Of a DNA stretch of 64,000 nt, positions 26,759 through 35,699 are shown piece by piece. The number at the start of each line of letters is the position of its first letter. Positions within the stretch are counted from its first letter, which is position 1. The stretch comes from an uncultured Bacteroides sp. (lineage in GTDB: Bacteria > Bacteroidota > Bacteroidia > Bacteroidales > Bacteroidaceae). The stretch is taken from the NCBI GenBank assembly GCA_959606905.1, contig CAUHML010000009.1, positions 1 through 64,000 of the forward strand, written 5' to 3'. The position numbers were made by a program, and so were the translations under genes. Under the pieces are notes generated by a model that was given only the letters and a program-made list of their open reading frames with translations, ran no database searches and was not told the origin of the DNA.

Positions 26759-29395
26759 TTACTCAGTAGGAGTATTTAGATCCATTACCTTGACATAGAT
26801 TATTGCCTTTTTCGTTCTACCCCATTTGTCAAGAATATTAATACTTACTTGACAAGGAACAGCCTCAGCGATTATTGCAGCATCAGCCTTCTTAGATATA
26901 GTAATTTTATTACTATTATCTGGTTCTTCACTTGTAAATGCTTCACTAACTGTCAGATAAGTTTTTGCATTTTCATCCGGTTCAACAGTAACCTTCTTGA
27001 TTTTATTGCTGCTGAATGTATAAGTATTACCAGAAGCATCAAGTCTTTCGAAATCATCTTCTAATATCTCTATTTCAGTAGCATTTCCTTTGATTATATA
27101 CGGATTATCTTTTGTTCCTATAACAACTTCATTTTCATCTTCTTTCGTATACTTGAAACTACCTTCATAGATTTCAGATAATATTGTCAGATTAAATTTA
27201 TCTGTAATAGCATTCAAACGATTATTTCCGAACGGTGCATAAGACACAGTAATATCACGGCCTGTATAAGCACCACCCCAATTTTGATCTTTTGCTTGGT
27301 CAGAAACATAAGGGAATACCTTAATTTCTGATTTCTTTGTTGGAGTGTTATTTACTTCCTCAGTAAGCCATGCAGGAGCATATTCCTTGTTCTTGTTGTT
27401 CAGTCTATAAGGCTTATCTTCTGTAAATGTGATATTATCTTTATACTCTTTTGTTATAGAACCGTCTTGATACAATGTATAAAGATCGAAGCTAATTTTT
27501 GTAGCATCAGCATTATTATCAAGTGCAACAGCAGCAGGTACTGTACCGTAAGCTTTGGCAATATTACCTGCAAAGAAGTAACCGGTTGCACGCTTAAAGA
27601 CGAATAATTTATCATTCTGCTGATCTACAGTAATCTTGAATGTCGTTTCATATAAGAATTCATTACCTAAGCTGGTACTAGAGTTAGCGTTCTTGAATTG
27701 AACTGTTGCAGTATGAGGTACAGCAGCAACTGTTGCAGGTGTGAATGTAGCTTCGATTACAAACTTAGTAATCTTATCTTTATCACTACTCAAATTAGAG
27801 ACTTTCTTGTTGTTTTTATCCAGACCTACCAATGCCAATTCAATGCCATCTTGGTATTCTTCCTCTACTCCATTGATTGTTATCTTACCGTCAGTATAAG
27901 CAATAGATGTTTTTATAGGACTGCTTAAGTCGACTTTTTCTTTGATAACATCTACTGATGGACCAACAATTTCAGAAGTAGCTGTAACCTTTTTACCATC
28001 TACAACCCAAGTCATATCCTTGATCTCAGCTTTTTCAACCTTATATTGGAATGTCAAAGTCACCTTCTGTTCCTTTACTTCTCCAGCAACAGTAAGATAG
28101 TGAACGGTAACTTCTGCTTCAGTTTCTTTATTCGCTTTAATTGTATTAAGATCTTTCTTGAACTCTATATTTTCATTTTTAGCAACTTCATAATAGTAAG
28201 CTACCACATTATCCAATTGACTGCCGAACAGTTCATCCAATTTATAGGTTTCTTGATAAGTCAAGGTTTCGCTAGGACCAGAAATAGATACTTCCGGTTG
28301 GTCACTATCTGTAGTAGCTTTAGCCTTAACCTCTACGTCATATCCGGAAATGATTTCATTACCCCATGCATCTTTTGTTGTAAGAGCATAAGCAGTATTC
28401 TGCTTCAAAGCCTCCAATTCTGTATCAGTTACTCCTTCTGCAAATCTGAGAGTCAAATCATAAACGCCTTTGTTAGCAGTAGGTTCTTTTTCTGGGTCTG
28501 CTACACGAGTCAAAGCATCTACACTAAAATTATCTGCAATATTAGCTACAACAAAGCTAGTATTACCTTTAGAATCTGTCAGACCGATTTCGTAAGCCTG
28601 AATATCTGCAGCTTTCAGATTCACCGGATTAATCAAAGCGTGAATCTTACTACCACCTCTGGCAATAAGTAAATCACCTGCTTTCTTAAATTTATCATTT
28701 CCATTAAATTTGATGTCTGCGGTTGCTTTATGATAATACAGAGTCGCTTCAGCTTGTGTAGAGCTTAAATCAACAGTACCTTCCGCTGTTACACCGAGCA
28801 CACTCATACCAGTGATACGAGCAGATTTCGGCATAGAAACCTTTTCCCATTCTCCTGTTTCCTTATTGAGAATATTCAATACCCAAACCAATGGATTGCT
28901 AGCATCAGCACTTACATAGATATCTGTAGCAGCTTTAACATTTGTTTTTTTAGGTTCTCCGGCTTCCGCATCCCAAACCATCCAATATCCGTCTTCAGAA
29001 ATTTGCGGTGCATATCCATCTTTACCCGGAGTTCCTACTCCCGCATCACCTTTTTTACCTTCAGCACAAATACCTAGGTCCCTGTCATTGACAATCCAGT
29101 TCTTTGTTACCGGATCAATCTTGATTGTCGTTGGAGTAGCATCCTTACCGCTTGTGATAGAATAACTTTTATTATCATTAAAAGTTATCTTAAATCCACC
29201 GGTAATGTCTTCAACATTAGTTACCCATTTACCTTCTTTTACAAAACTCTGCAACTTGGCGATGTCGGCTTTGTTTGCGTCAATCTGTGTTTGTAGATTG
29301 TCGATGTCATCATCGTAGTCCTTACAGCCTACATAGGTGACAGTAGAAAGTGCCAACGCCCCGAAGAACATCACTTTTACAAATTTTCTTTTCAT
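26759..29395 (-). CDS. Large surface lipoprotein with PL29-lyase-like N-terminal region, phase variable
   Basis: 878 aa. Leader MKRKFVKVMFFGALALSTVTYVGC (lipobox Cys24), then the short acidic coiled coil KDYDDDIDNLQTQIDANKADIAKLQ and the repeat-like region GKKGDAGVGTPGKDGYAPQISEDGYWMVWD, which marks a family of Bacteroides surface/S-layer-like lipoproteins often named after a PL29 lyase N-terminal domain. The rest (about 150-870) is Thr/Lys-rich and looks like a chain of beta-sandwich domains. No catalytic signature seen. Its promoter region is an invertible segment flanked by perfect inverted repeats next to a recombinase gene, so expression is probably phase variable. Two terminators follow. 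Confidence 0.85.
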   Translation of the reverse strand: MKRKFVKVMFFGALALSTVTYVGCKDYDDDIDNLQTQIDANKADIAKLQSFVKEGKWVTNVEDITGGFKITFNDNKSYSITSGKDATPTTIKIDPVTKNWIVNDRDLGICAEGKKGDAGVGTPGKDGYAPQISEDGYWMVWDAEAGEPKKTNVKAATDIYVSADASNPLVWVLNILNKETGEWEKVSMPKSARITGMSVLGVTAEGTVDLSSTQAEATLYYHKATADIKFNGNDKFKKAGDLLIARGGSKIHALINPVNLKAADIQAYEIGLTDSKGNTSFVVANIADNFSVDALTRVADPEKEPTANKGVYDLTLRFAEGVTDTELEALKQNTAYALTTKDAWGNEIISGYDVEVKAKATTDSDQPEVSISGPSETLTYQETYKLDELFGSQLDNVVAYYYEVAKNENIEFKKDLNTIKANKETEAEVTVHYLTVAGEVKEQKVTLTFQYKVEKAEIKDMTWVVDGKKVTATSEIVGPSVDVIKEKVDLSSPIKTSIAYTDGKITINGVEEEYQDGIELALVGLDKNNKKVSNLSSDKDKITKFVIEATFTPATVAAVPHTATVQFKNANSSTSLGNEFLYETTFKITVDQQNDKLFVFKRATGYFFAGNIAKAYGTVPAAVALDNNADATKISFDLYTLYQDGSITKEYKDNITFTEDKPYRLNNKNKEYAPAWLTEEVNNTPTKKSEIKVFPYVSDQAKDQNWGGAYTGRDITVSYAPFGNNRLNAITDKFNLTILSEIYEGSFKYTKEDENEVVIGTKDNPYIIKGNATEIEILEDDFERLDASGNTYTFSSNKIKKVTVEPDENAKTYLTVSEAFTSEEPDNSNKITISKKADAAIIAEAVPCQVSINILDKWGRTKKAIIYVKVMDLNTPTE

Positions 29396-29458
29396 AACTA
29401 CTTAAAAATTACATTAATAATATATTATTAAACACTAAGTTTCAATAATAGACAACCC

Positions 29459-29480
29459 GTTACTTTGTAGGTAACGGGGA
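29459..29480. repeat. Left inverted repeat of the invertible promoter (IRL)
   Basis: 22 bases starting GTTACTTTGTAGGTAAC and ending CGGGGA are an exact reverse complement of 29739-29760. Within each repeat GTTAC and GTAAC face each other across a 7-base centre, the usual layout of a tyrosine recombinase crossover site. Confidence 0.93.
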
Positions 29481-29694
29481 AACCTTTGTTCCTGCTCTTT
29501 TGGAGTAGTCAATACAGAAAAATGATACGATAGATTATGAAAGTTCTTTACCCCTGCTTCTGACGAGCGGCAGAGGGGAGGGAAATCTTATGCAATATTT
29601 AGAAGTTAACAAAGCCCTAATACAAAGAATCCACGTGTTTTATCTGTCCTAGTTCCGCTTTTGAGTAGTTTATTGGAAAAAATGTTTGATTTCG

Positions 29695-29726
29695 TTTGGT
29701 TGTTTTAAGAAATATGCTCATATTTG
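29695..29726 (+). promoter_or_regulatory. Promoter inside the invertible segment
   Basis: TTTG (29695-29698) at -33 and CATATTTG (29719-29726) at -7, one mismatch from TAnnTTTG, separated by exactly 20 bases. In the present orientation it fires toward the recombinase gene as antisense; after inversion it would drive the lipoprotein gene. Confidence 0.65.
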
Positions 29727-29738
29727 CACCGGAATTTC

Positions 29739-29760
29739 TCCCCGTTACCTACAAAGTAAC
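29739..29760. repeat. Right inverted repeat of the invertible promoter (IRR)
   Basis: Exact reverse complement of 29459-29480. Extending outwards, two of the next three bases also match (25 bp with one mismatch). Confidence 0.93.
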
Positions 29761-29770
29761 AGGATAATAA

Positions 29771-30709
29771 TCAGGTATTTAATCCTATTACTGAGCGCTT
29801 TATAAAATCGAGAACTTGTTTATTTGCTTCATCAATTTTTTTGCTTCGGAAAGGCTTGAGGTATGTTTCCGTTACAGTGATGGACGAATGTCCCATAGCT
29901 TCGGAAATAATACCCGGATGAATTTCGCAATAATAAGCCGTCGTAGCCCAAGTGTGGCGGGCGGTGTACGAACTCAACTTATCACCCAATCCTAATAACT
30001 CTCCCAACAACATTAGTTGTTGATTAAAGCTACGCAACGCCAACTGATATTCACGATACGCCTCTTTCGTTCCTTCTCGGCTTTCCAAAAATGGAAAGAG
30101 ATAAGGAGAAGAAGAATCACGGTTCATGTATTTCTTTACCAGAATCATTGCTTCCGGAGTCAACGTCACCGACAGGGGACGGCCTGTTTTACGCCGACGA
30201 TACGTGATCACGTTATCACGCAAATCACTCTTGCGTAGATAAGCAAGATCGACAAACGGCATACCTCGAAGTAGAAACATAAGAATGAAAAATTCTTGTG
30301 CACGACGCATATTCGAAGATGCACCCGAAGATTGTGACAGTTTGCAAAAGATCCTTTTCATATCTTCATTACCCAAAGCCCGTTTATGGTCGGCACGAGT
30401 GCCCGTATACACCGAACGGAACAGATGCGGAACGTATGGTGCCCGATGAAGATCGACGGCACGATTGTAAACGGCACGAAAAGTGCGCAGATAGGTAGAA
30501 ACCGTATTCCAACTACACCCACGACCACGAAGATAAACTTCGAACCCTTTTAACCACTCTGAAGTTACCTCATTGAAGGCAAAATCATCTTTCCCACGAT
30601 AAGCAATAATGGCATTGAGACTGCTGCGATAAACATGAGCAGTTCCAAAGTTTCCCTCCATTTGTAGCCCATAGGCTACTTGCTTCATAAATCCTAATAC
30701 TTTTGACAT
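29771..30709 (-). CDS. Tyrosine recombinase (DNA invertase of the adjacent promoter)
   Basis: 312 aa. N-terminal SAM-like core-binding domain (~1-100), then a catalytic domain with Arg148 (FLLRGMPFVDL), Lys174 (RRRKTGRPL), Arg251 (YTARHTW, where the usual His of HxxR is Tyr248), His274 (AMGHSS) and the nucleophile Tyr283 (TETYLKPF). This short Bacteroidales type acts on neighbouring inverted repeats. Its stop lies 11 bases from IRR, so it is the obvious candidate to flip the segment. Substitution of the HxxR His by Tyr is common in this group to my knowledge and should not abolish activity. Confidence 0.92.
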   Translation of the reverse strand: MSKVLGFMKQVAYGLQMEGNFGTAHVYRSSLNAIIAYRGKDDFAFNEVTSEWLKGFEVYLRGRGCSWNTVSTYLRTFRAVYNRAVDLHRAPYVPHLFRSVYTGTRADHKRALGNEDMKRIFCKLSQSSGASSNMRRAQEFFILMFLLRGMPFVDLAYLRKSDLRDNVITYRRRKTGRPLSVTLTPEAMILVKKYMNRDSSSPYLFPFLESREGTKEAYREYQLALRSFNQQLMLLGELLGLGDKLSSYTARHTWATTAYYCEIHPGIISEAMGHSSITVTETYLKPFRSKKIDEANKQVLDFIKRSVIGLNT

Positions 30710-30736
30710 CTCACAATTTATTGATTAATTCGACAA

Positions 30737-30744
30737 TAAAGATA
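30737..30744 (-). promoter_or_regulatory. Possible -7 box for the recombinase gene
   Basis: Minus-strand TATCTTTA, one base from TAnnTTTG, 28 bases upstream of the recombinase ATG. No clear -33 box. Confidence 0.35.
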
Positions 30745-30797
30745 CGAGTATTCTCATTAATATGGCTGGTTTTGTGCCAGGATTTAATAAAGGTATT

Positions 30798-30858
30798 GTT
30801 TCTTTAAAAGGAAGAAGTCGTTCCTCGGTGAGAAACAGGTCGTTTCTTTTAAAGGAAC
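30798..30858. repeat. Three quasi-palindromes with exact 22-bp period
   Basis: Units GTTTCTTTAAAAGGAA (30798), GTTCCTCGGTGAGAAAC (30820) and GTTTCTTTTAAAGGAAC (30842) start exactly 22 bases apart. Each is a near-palindrome with GTTyC/GrAAC ends. The array lies about 90-150 bases upstream of the recombinase start in an otherwise gene-free 329-base gap (30710-31038). The periodicity suggests a protein-binding array on one face of the helix; function unknown. Confidence 0.6.
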
Positions 30859-31038
30859 AGGGGCTTGGTTTTAAACCCAAAATAGATGTAAATAAGATGT
30901 TGAATATCAAGATGCTGTGTTATGGCTGATTTGGGCCGATACATATATGTTTGTTAGGGAGAATAAAAATGATTAAAACTAAGAACTTTTTGCCTGTTTT
31001 ATTGTCTTGTTTCTATAACCTATTAAAATAGAAAAGAT

Positions 31039-31251
31039 ATGGATGATATGATTAACAGACACGATTCGATTGCCGAAGAGAATATCGAACCGAATGGCCG
31101 TCCGGCTAAAAATCAGTTTGAAGAATGGAGCAGTGAAGTAACTGACCGTGCAGATAATGTTTTCAAAGATGATACGAAAGACGGTCCTATCAAGAACCGC
31201 AAGAAACGTATAAAAGAAATGGATGAAGTAATCAAAAAGGACCTTGAATAA
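31039..31251 (+). CDS. Small acidic/basic hypothetical protein
   Basis: 70 aa, MDDMINRHDSIAEENIEPNGRP..., highly charged, without hydrophobic segments, ending in KNRKKRIKEMDEVIKKDLE. It resembles a small conserved Bacteroides protein of unknown function. Its last codons form the left arm of a terminator hairpin. It is the last gene before the putative integrated element. Confidence 0.65.
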   Translation: MDDMINRHDSIAEENIEPNGRPAKNQFEEWSSEVTDRADNVFKDDTKDGPIKNRKKRIKEMDEVIKKDLE

Positions 31252-31264
31252 AGGTCCTTTTTTT
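31234..31264 (+). terminator. Terminator overlapping the small gene's stop
   Basis: AAAAAGGACCTT (31234-31245 region) pairs with AAGGTCC (31251-31257) and is followed by seven or more T. The stem contains the final codons of the upstream gene. Confidence 0.8.
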
Positions 31265-31315
31265 ATTTGGTGGGTATAAAATGTAGTAAAGCCACTTCAT
31301 ATAAGTAAATCAAAA

Positions 31316-31346
31316 AAAAGAGTAACTCGTTGCCGAATTACTCTTT
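31316..31346 (-). terminator. Orphan tRNA terminator at the left end of the island
   Basis: AAGAGTAA and TTACTCTT flank an 11-12 base loop, with a run of T on the minus strand. It directly follows (minus strand) the 19-base tRNA-Ala 3' fragment at 31352-31370, so it is probably the original terminator of the tRNA-Ala gene, separated from it by the insertion. Confidence 0.7.
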
Positions 31347-31351
31347 TGAAG

Positions 31352-31370
31352 AAGTGGAGCGTATCGGACT
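31352..31370 (-). repeat. Attachment-site copy: 3' end fragment of tRNA-Ala
   Basis: AAGTGGAGCGTATCGGACT is identical, in the same orientation, to 58777-58795, which is the 3' end of the intact tRNA-Ala(GGC) gene plus three downstream bases. Sequence to the right (ATAGC) diverges from the tRNA. Direct repeat of a tRNA 3' end is the footprint of tyrosine-integrase insertion. Confidence 0.72.
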
Positions 31371-31483
31371 ATAGCTTTGACCACAATTGCTTTGGATTAA
31401 TTTTGTATACTATTGTAGATCAGTAATGTATGTGGCGAATTGCATCTTTTTATAGCACATAAAATCATGTACGCTCAAAAAAA

Positions 31484-31511
31484 GGGGAGTAGAAATAGAC
31501 GCTTACTCCCC
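31484..31511 (+). terminator. Hairpin at the left edge of the island
   Basis: GGGGAGTA (31484-31491) pairs with TACTCCCC (31504-31511), followed by ACGATTTTTTC. It lies between the tRNA fragment and the integrase remnant, in a gene-free stretch (31252-31565); possible bidirectional stop protecting the integrase. Confidence 0.55.
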
Positions 31512-31565
31512 ACGATTTTTTCTTTCTAAATTTGCTCCAAACTAACAAATAAAGTAGTAAGATAT

Positions 31566-32361
31566 ATGATGGGAATTAGTCACAGTTGTAGAGCTTTTCT
31601 ACACAAGAACGGACAGGTTATGATTCGCGTCAGATGGAATAACAGGAAGTGTGAAGTTGGCTTTTCTGTAGGTTGCAATGCTGATCTTGAAAAATGGGAT
31701 AATGAGAACCAGAGAGTCAGATACAACACTACTCATAAAGTTGGTGGAAAGGTATATGTTGCCCGTGATATTAATAATCGCATTTCTCAATTTTTGGAAT
31801 GTATTGAAGAATCTTTCACAGAGTATGGTGTACATTCCCAAATCCCTACCACAAAAGAGTTGAAAGAGTTGGTTAATGAGAAGCTGGGGAGAATAGAAAA
31901 GGAGATAGTAGTAGTTGGTTCAATAGAGAGAGAAAAATCTTTTCGTGAAATTTTCAATGATTTCTTAGAAGTTTGTTCTATAGAAAGAAGTTGGAGTGAA
32001 TCTGTACATCACAAATATGTTCAAGTATGGAATCAATTAAATAGCTGTGATCCAGATATTTCTCTAGTGATACTTGATGAGAATAAAATGACAGAATTAA
32101 AAAATGCTACGTGAAGAATGGATATCGTAATCGTACCACTGTAAAACAATTCAGAATATTAAAATCTTTTCTTAGATGGATTGCTGCCAATGGTTATCCT
32201 GTAGGACAAGGAGTACTCAACTGTAAGGTAAACTTAACTGTGACTAAAAAGAAGTTACTTTTCTGAAATATAAAGAATTACTCCATTTTGCATCTTTCCA
32301 ATTTCCTAAAAGTAAAGAGTACTTAGATAGAGCTAGAGATATATATTATCCAGAGTTTTAA
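31566..32361 (+). pseudogene. Degenerate tyrosine integrase (N-terminal part only)
   Basis: First frame 31566-32114 gives 182 aa with an arm-binding beta domain (FLHKNGQVMIRVRWNNRKCEVGFSVGCN) and a SAM-like domain (SFREIFNDFLEVCSIERSWSESVHHKYVQVWNQL). At about 32108 it shifts frame into YVKNGYRNRTTVKQFRILKSFLRWIAANGYPVGQ, then after another break LLHFASFQFPKSKEYLDRARDIYYPEF, and stops. That last block is where the catalytic domain of CTn-type integrases begins, so all catalytic residues (R-K-HxxR-H-Y) are missing. It was most likely the island integrase. Confidence 0.8.
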
Positions 32362-32732
32362 TAATGCTTCTTTTCAATTCATGATAAATGTTGAATCCCA
32401 TAATGCTTAATTGCTTGGACGTAATTGATAATTCTAGGGTACTTGGTTAGTCAATATCTTAAAATCTTTAGCAAACCAATCTGCTGATTTAGTTTTGTTG
32501 TAAAACTAAGATGGTCAAGGTAATCAATGAAAACTTGCCATTTACTGCTGTCTATGCTTCCTAAATTGAAAGGAAATCCACTATTTAAATTATTTATACG
32601 AATCAGCAGTTGACAATCATCTACCTTTTTGCTTGTTAAAACGTTATTATTAAGTTAATTATCTCATTAATTATTTCTTAATCTCATTGATAATCAGTAT
32701 ATTATAAGAATAAAGTCCTCGTTGCTCTAATA
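32362..32732. other. 371-base AT-rich gap
   Basis: No intact gene. On the minus strand there is a broken open stretch (IDSSKWQVFIDYLDHLSFTTKLNQQIGLLK) that may be the relic of a gene I do not recognise. Confidence 0.4.
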
Positions 32733-33567
32733 ATGATTCTCAAGGAGAAAGAATTAAAACTTATAAAAATATATATGTATATCTGCGATGTTTACGAGTC
32801 TTCACTCAAATTCTACTACCAGAAGTTCAGTAATAACAATCATCCTTTTGCCAAGGAATACCTGCTTTCATGGTTCCTCGACTTGTCTTCTTCTTACCAA
32901 GCATTCAATTATAGATTGATTTTGATGCCAGAAGCAATTAGGGAACTTGTCTGGCTGTTAATTCATTCAAACCTCAAGATTGTGGCAGTATGAAATCATT
33001 AGTCGACCCAATGCCTATCATTACTTGCTCGGGAAAGAACAAAGCAGGAAAGATGTCCACTGAGATTACTTCCAGAGGATATTATTCGACAAAAAACGTA
33101 TATTACTTCGGACTAAAACTCCATGTAGTGGCTTTCCGTAGAAAAGGAATTATACCTTTTTTCTTGAACTGCTTATACTTTCCGCTGCGGATGAAAATGA
33201 CTCAACTGTATTGTATTCAAAAGAGTAAGGTGTGGGAAATCAGAACAATAGAGAAATATATGCCGATAAAATATATTCAGATATACTATTCTATAAAGAG
33301 ACGCAAGAATGCAAAAAACTCTCGTTATTTACTCCTGTAAAAGCTATCAAAGGAGAATCACCTGAAATAACCAAAAGGGAGAAAGTGGCAAGAGACTTGT
33401 TTTCAACGGCAGTTTCTAAAGTCAGACAACTCATTGAATCATTGTTCAACTGGTTGAATGAAAAAACAAATATTCAAAGAGCGATGAAGGTCAGATTTAC
33501 ATCTGGGCTTCTAGTACACACGATGGGAAAAATAGCCATCACATTGATTACCCTAATTTTTAACTAA
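32733..33567 (+). pseudogene. IS982-like transposase, frameshifted
   Basis: Three overlapping frames (32733-32993, 32990-33340, 33232-33567) together cover most of a DDE transposase: IYMYICDVYESSLKFYYQKFSNNN at the N-terminus, SLVDPMPIITCSGKNKAGKM with the first catalytic Asp, ITSRGYYSTKNVYYFGLKLHVVAFRRKG, then YADKIYSDILFYKE and the C-terminal VRQLIESLFNWLNEKTNIQRAMKVR. At least two frame breaks make it inactive. No clear terminal repeats were found. Confidence 0.75.
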
Positions 33568-33957
33568 TGAATCAAATATAGATTCGCATTATTTATACTT
33601 TCGGTATAATATATGGCTACATTGTGACTGTCATAATATAGGCGAAGTTCTTGCCGAGTAGTATCAAAACTTATTCCTATTTGATGTCAATCTCCCTCGT
33701 TTAGGGTGTTTTTTCTACAGTTGGTCGGTAATCATGTTGTACTCCATTTCTATTGCTTACAGATAGCATGTAGGAACCATTTTTTGAGTGGTTAATAGTT
33801 ATCCTTTATTTTTATTGGAATTACATTTTTTATTACTTAATAACGCTTTTGCTCCTAAATGGTATTTCGAACTACTTTTCGTTCAGAGATGAGAAAAAAA
33901 GAAACGCTTGCCTGATTATTCAATTGATTCAGTTCAATTCTATGTCTATAGGTGGCA
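33568..33957. other. 390-base gap downstream of the GH20 gene
   Basis: AT-rich sequence between the transposase wreck and the end of the minus-strand hexosaminidase gene. I see no gene, no strong terminator and no repeat. Confidence 0.4.
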
Positions 33958-35697
33958 TTAATTTCCAATAGACAAAGCTTTGTCTGAAGTTCCGGTGATA
34001 TATCGGTAGGGATCATTATATTCATCAGGGATTCCAGATTCGATGTTGGTCTGTTGTGTGGAATGAATTTGGTTGTTTCTTGTGGGACCATAAATAATTC
34101 CTTGTTTTTTCCAACGTGTCAGGAAATACTCTAATGATTTTCGGAAACGGACGTAATCTTTTTGTATTGGGAGCGTCCAAAAAACTTCTGCATATGCACC
34201 TATGCGAGGGTAAATATGATAGTTCATACTTTCTACAGTGGGGATCCATTCTCCCCACATCTGACAACTGGCTCCGAGAATTTGAGGAACTAAATGTACT
34301 GGGAAGTTTTCCGGTATAGGCTTGAATTCATAGGCACGTTGCAATGAAATAGGTTTGAATTCGTATGTCGCTTGTAAAGAATCATATTCATAACTATAAT
34401 TTAAGTAGGTAAAATTGTTGTAAGAGTTGACTATATGCTGCCCTTGTTCGGCAGCACGTTGCAGCATGTCGGAATCTCCTTTCCAAAATTGTACGATAGT
34501 ACCTGGTGCTAAACGTTCGGTTCCTTCTTTATCTCCGCTTTGAAAGTGGTGTAGTTTTTCGCCTGTAATGTCATTCCACCCCATCATACGCCACCCCTTT
34601 TGAGCAATTACTTTCGACATTTGGTTTGTGAACCATACTTGTATGTCGGAAGCGGAAGAAAATCCTTTTTCTTGAATAAATTTTTGGACAGAAGATGATG
34701 CATTCCATTGGTCATACCGAACTTCATCTCCACCAATATGTAATATTCCCGAGGAAAATAACGCGGTCACTTCATCTATGACATCATTAAGAAAATTCAA
34801 AACTTTCGGATCTGTAACATTGAACACGTCGTATTGAACTCCGAAATTGCAGGGTACTTTTATTTCTTTTCCTGTTGCACTTAACCAAGGATAAGCTGCA
34901 ATAGCAGCAGCACTGTGACCGGGCATTTCAATTTCAGGAATAATAGTTATATGTCGTTCGGAAGCATATTTTATAATATTACGGATTTGTGTCTGGGTAT
35001 AGAATCCGCCATGTGGCTTGCCGTCGTAATGGTGACTTTCGTACCATTCCATTTGGGTAGAGTCGCGAAATGCTCCGATTTCCGTGAGACGAGGGTATTT
35101 TTTTATTTCAATGCGCCAACCTTGATCATCGGTCAGGTGCCATTGAAACACATTCATCTTTAGCAAAGCCATTTCATCCAGAATTTGCTTTACTACCTTT
35201 TCTCCTTTAAAATAACGTCCTTCGTCCAACATAAATGAACGCCACGAAAGTGCAGGATAGTCAGTTATGGTCAATTTTGGGATTATCCATTTTCCTGCTT
35301 CCGATTTGATAAGTTGGCGCAACGACTGAATGCCGTAAAATATGCCCGTTGCCATTTGGGCGCGGATAGTTATTTTCATGTCAGTTACTTCCAACTGATA
35401 GGCTTCTTTTTCTTCCTGCATGAAGGAAGCATCGTAGCAAAGAGAAATATCAGCTTTGGAAGGTTTTACTATTTGGGATTTTAATCCGAAGTCTTCTGTG
35501 AGTACCTCTTGCAGTTTCTTCAGTTCTTGTGTAAAAAGCGGATCTGCTCCTATTTTTACGTTGTCTGTTAGATTATAGTTACCTTGTTTTATTGATACTT
35601 GTTGTGGATATGGAATAAGAAGAAGGTTCCTCTCGGTAGCCTTTCCTGAGATACATATTAATAACATTGTAACGCATATAAATAATACTTTTTTCAT
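33958..35697 (-). CDS. Beta-N-acetylhexosaminidase, glycoside hydrolase family 20
   Basis: 579 aa, leader MKKVLFICVTMLLICISGKA (signal peptidase I type, probably periplasmic). GH20b domain ~25-150 (LLLIPYPQQVSIKQGNYNL), catalytic barrel ~150-500 with WHLTDDQGWRIEIKKYP and the substrate-assisted catalytic pair Asp324-Glu325 in HIGGDE. It removes terminal beta-GlcNAc/GalNAc. Its ATG is only 3 bases from the end of a CBM-like fragment of a decayed GH35 gene. It lies on the opposite strand from the SusCD genes, near the AraC regulator. Confidence 0.93.
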   Translation of the reverse strand: MKKVLFICVTMLLICISGKATERNLLLIPYPQQVSIKQGNYNLTDNVKIGADPLFTQELKKLQEVLTEDFGLKSQIVKPSKADISLCYDASFMQEEKEAYQLEVTDMKITIRAQMATGIFYGIQSLRQLIKSEAGKWIIPKLTITDYPALSWRSFMLDEGRYFKGEKVVKQILDEMALLKMNVFQWHLTDDQGWRIEIKKYPRLTEIGAFRDSTQMEWYESHHYDGKPHGGFYTQTQIRNIIKYASERHITIIPEIEMPGHSAAAIAAYPWLSATGKEIKVPCNFGVQYDVFNVTDPKVLNFLNDVIDEVTALFSSGILHIGGDEVRYDQWNASSSVQKFIQEKGFSSASDIQVWFTNQMSKVIAQKGWRMMGWNDITGEKLHHFQSGDKEGTERLAPGTIVQFWKGDSDMLQRAAEQGQHIVNSYNNFTYLNYSYEYDSLQATYEFKPISLQRAYEFKPIPENFPVHLVPQILGASCQMWGEWIPTVESMNYHIYPRIGAYAEVFWTLPIQKDYVRFRKSLEYFLTRWKKQGIIYGPTRNNQIHSTQQTNIESGIPDEYNDPYRYITGTSDKALSIGN

Positions 35698-35699
35698 GG

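Larger units (their letters stand above)
29459..29760. promoter_or_regulatory. Invertible DNA segment carrying a promoter (phase switch)
   Basis: A 302-base segment bounded by perfect 22-bp inverted repeats, placed between the start of the surface lipoprotein gene (64 bases from IRL) and the stop of a tyrosine recombinase gene (11 bases from IRR). The only good Bacteroides promoter I find inside (TTTG at 29695, CATATTTG at 29719, 20-base spacing) reads rightwards, away from the lipoprotein gene. Inversion would bring it to the left end reading into that gene. The window therefore appears to show the OFF state. Confidence 0.85.

Noticed and set aside
29551..29578. Hairpin CCCCTGC/GCAGAGGGG inside the invertible segment as a terminator
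   Set aside because: The stem has a bulge and no T run on either side; left as an unproven structure.
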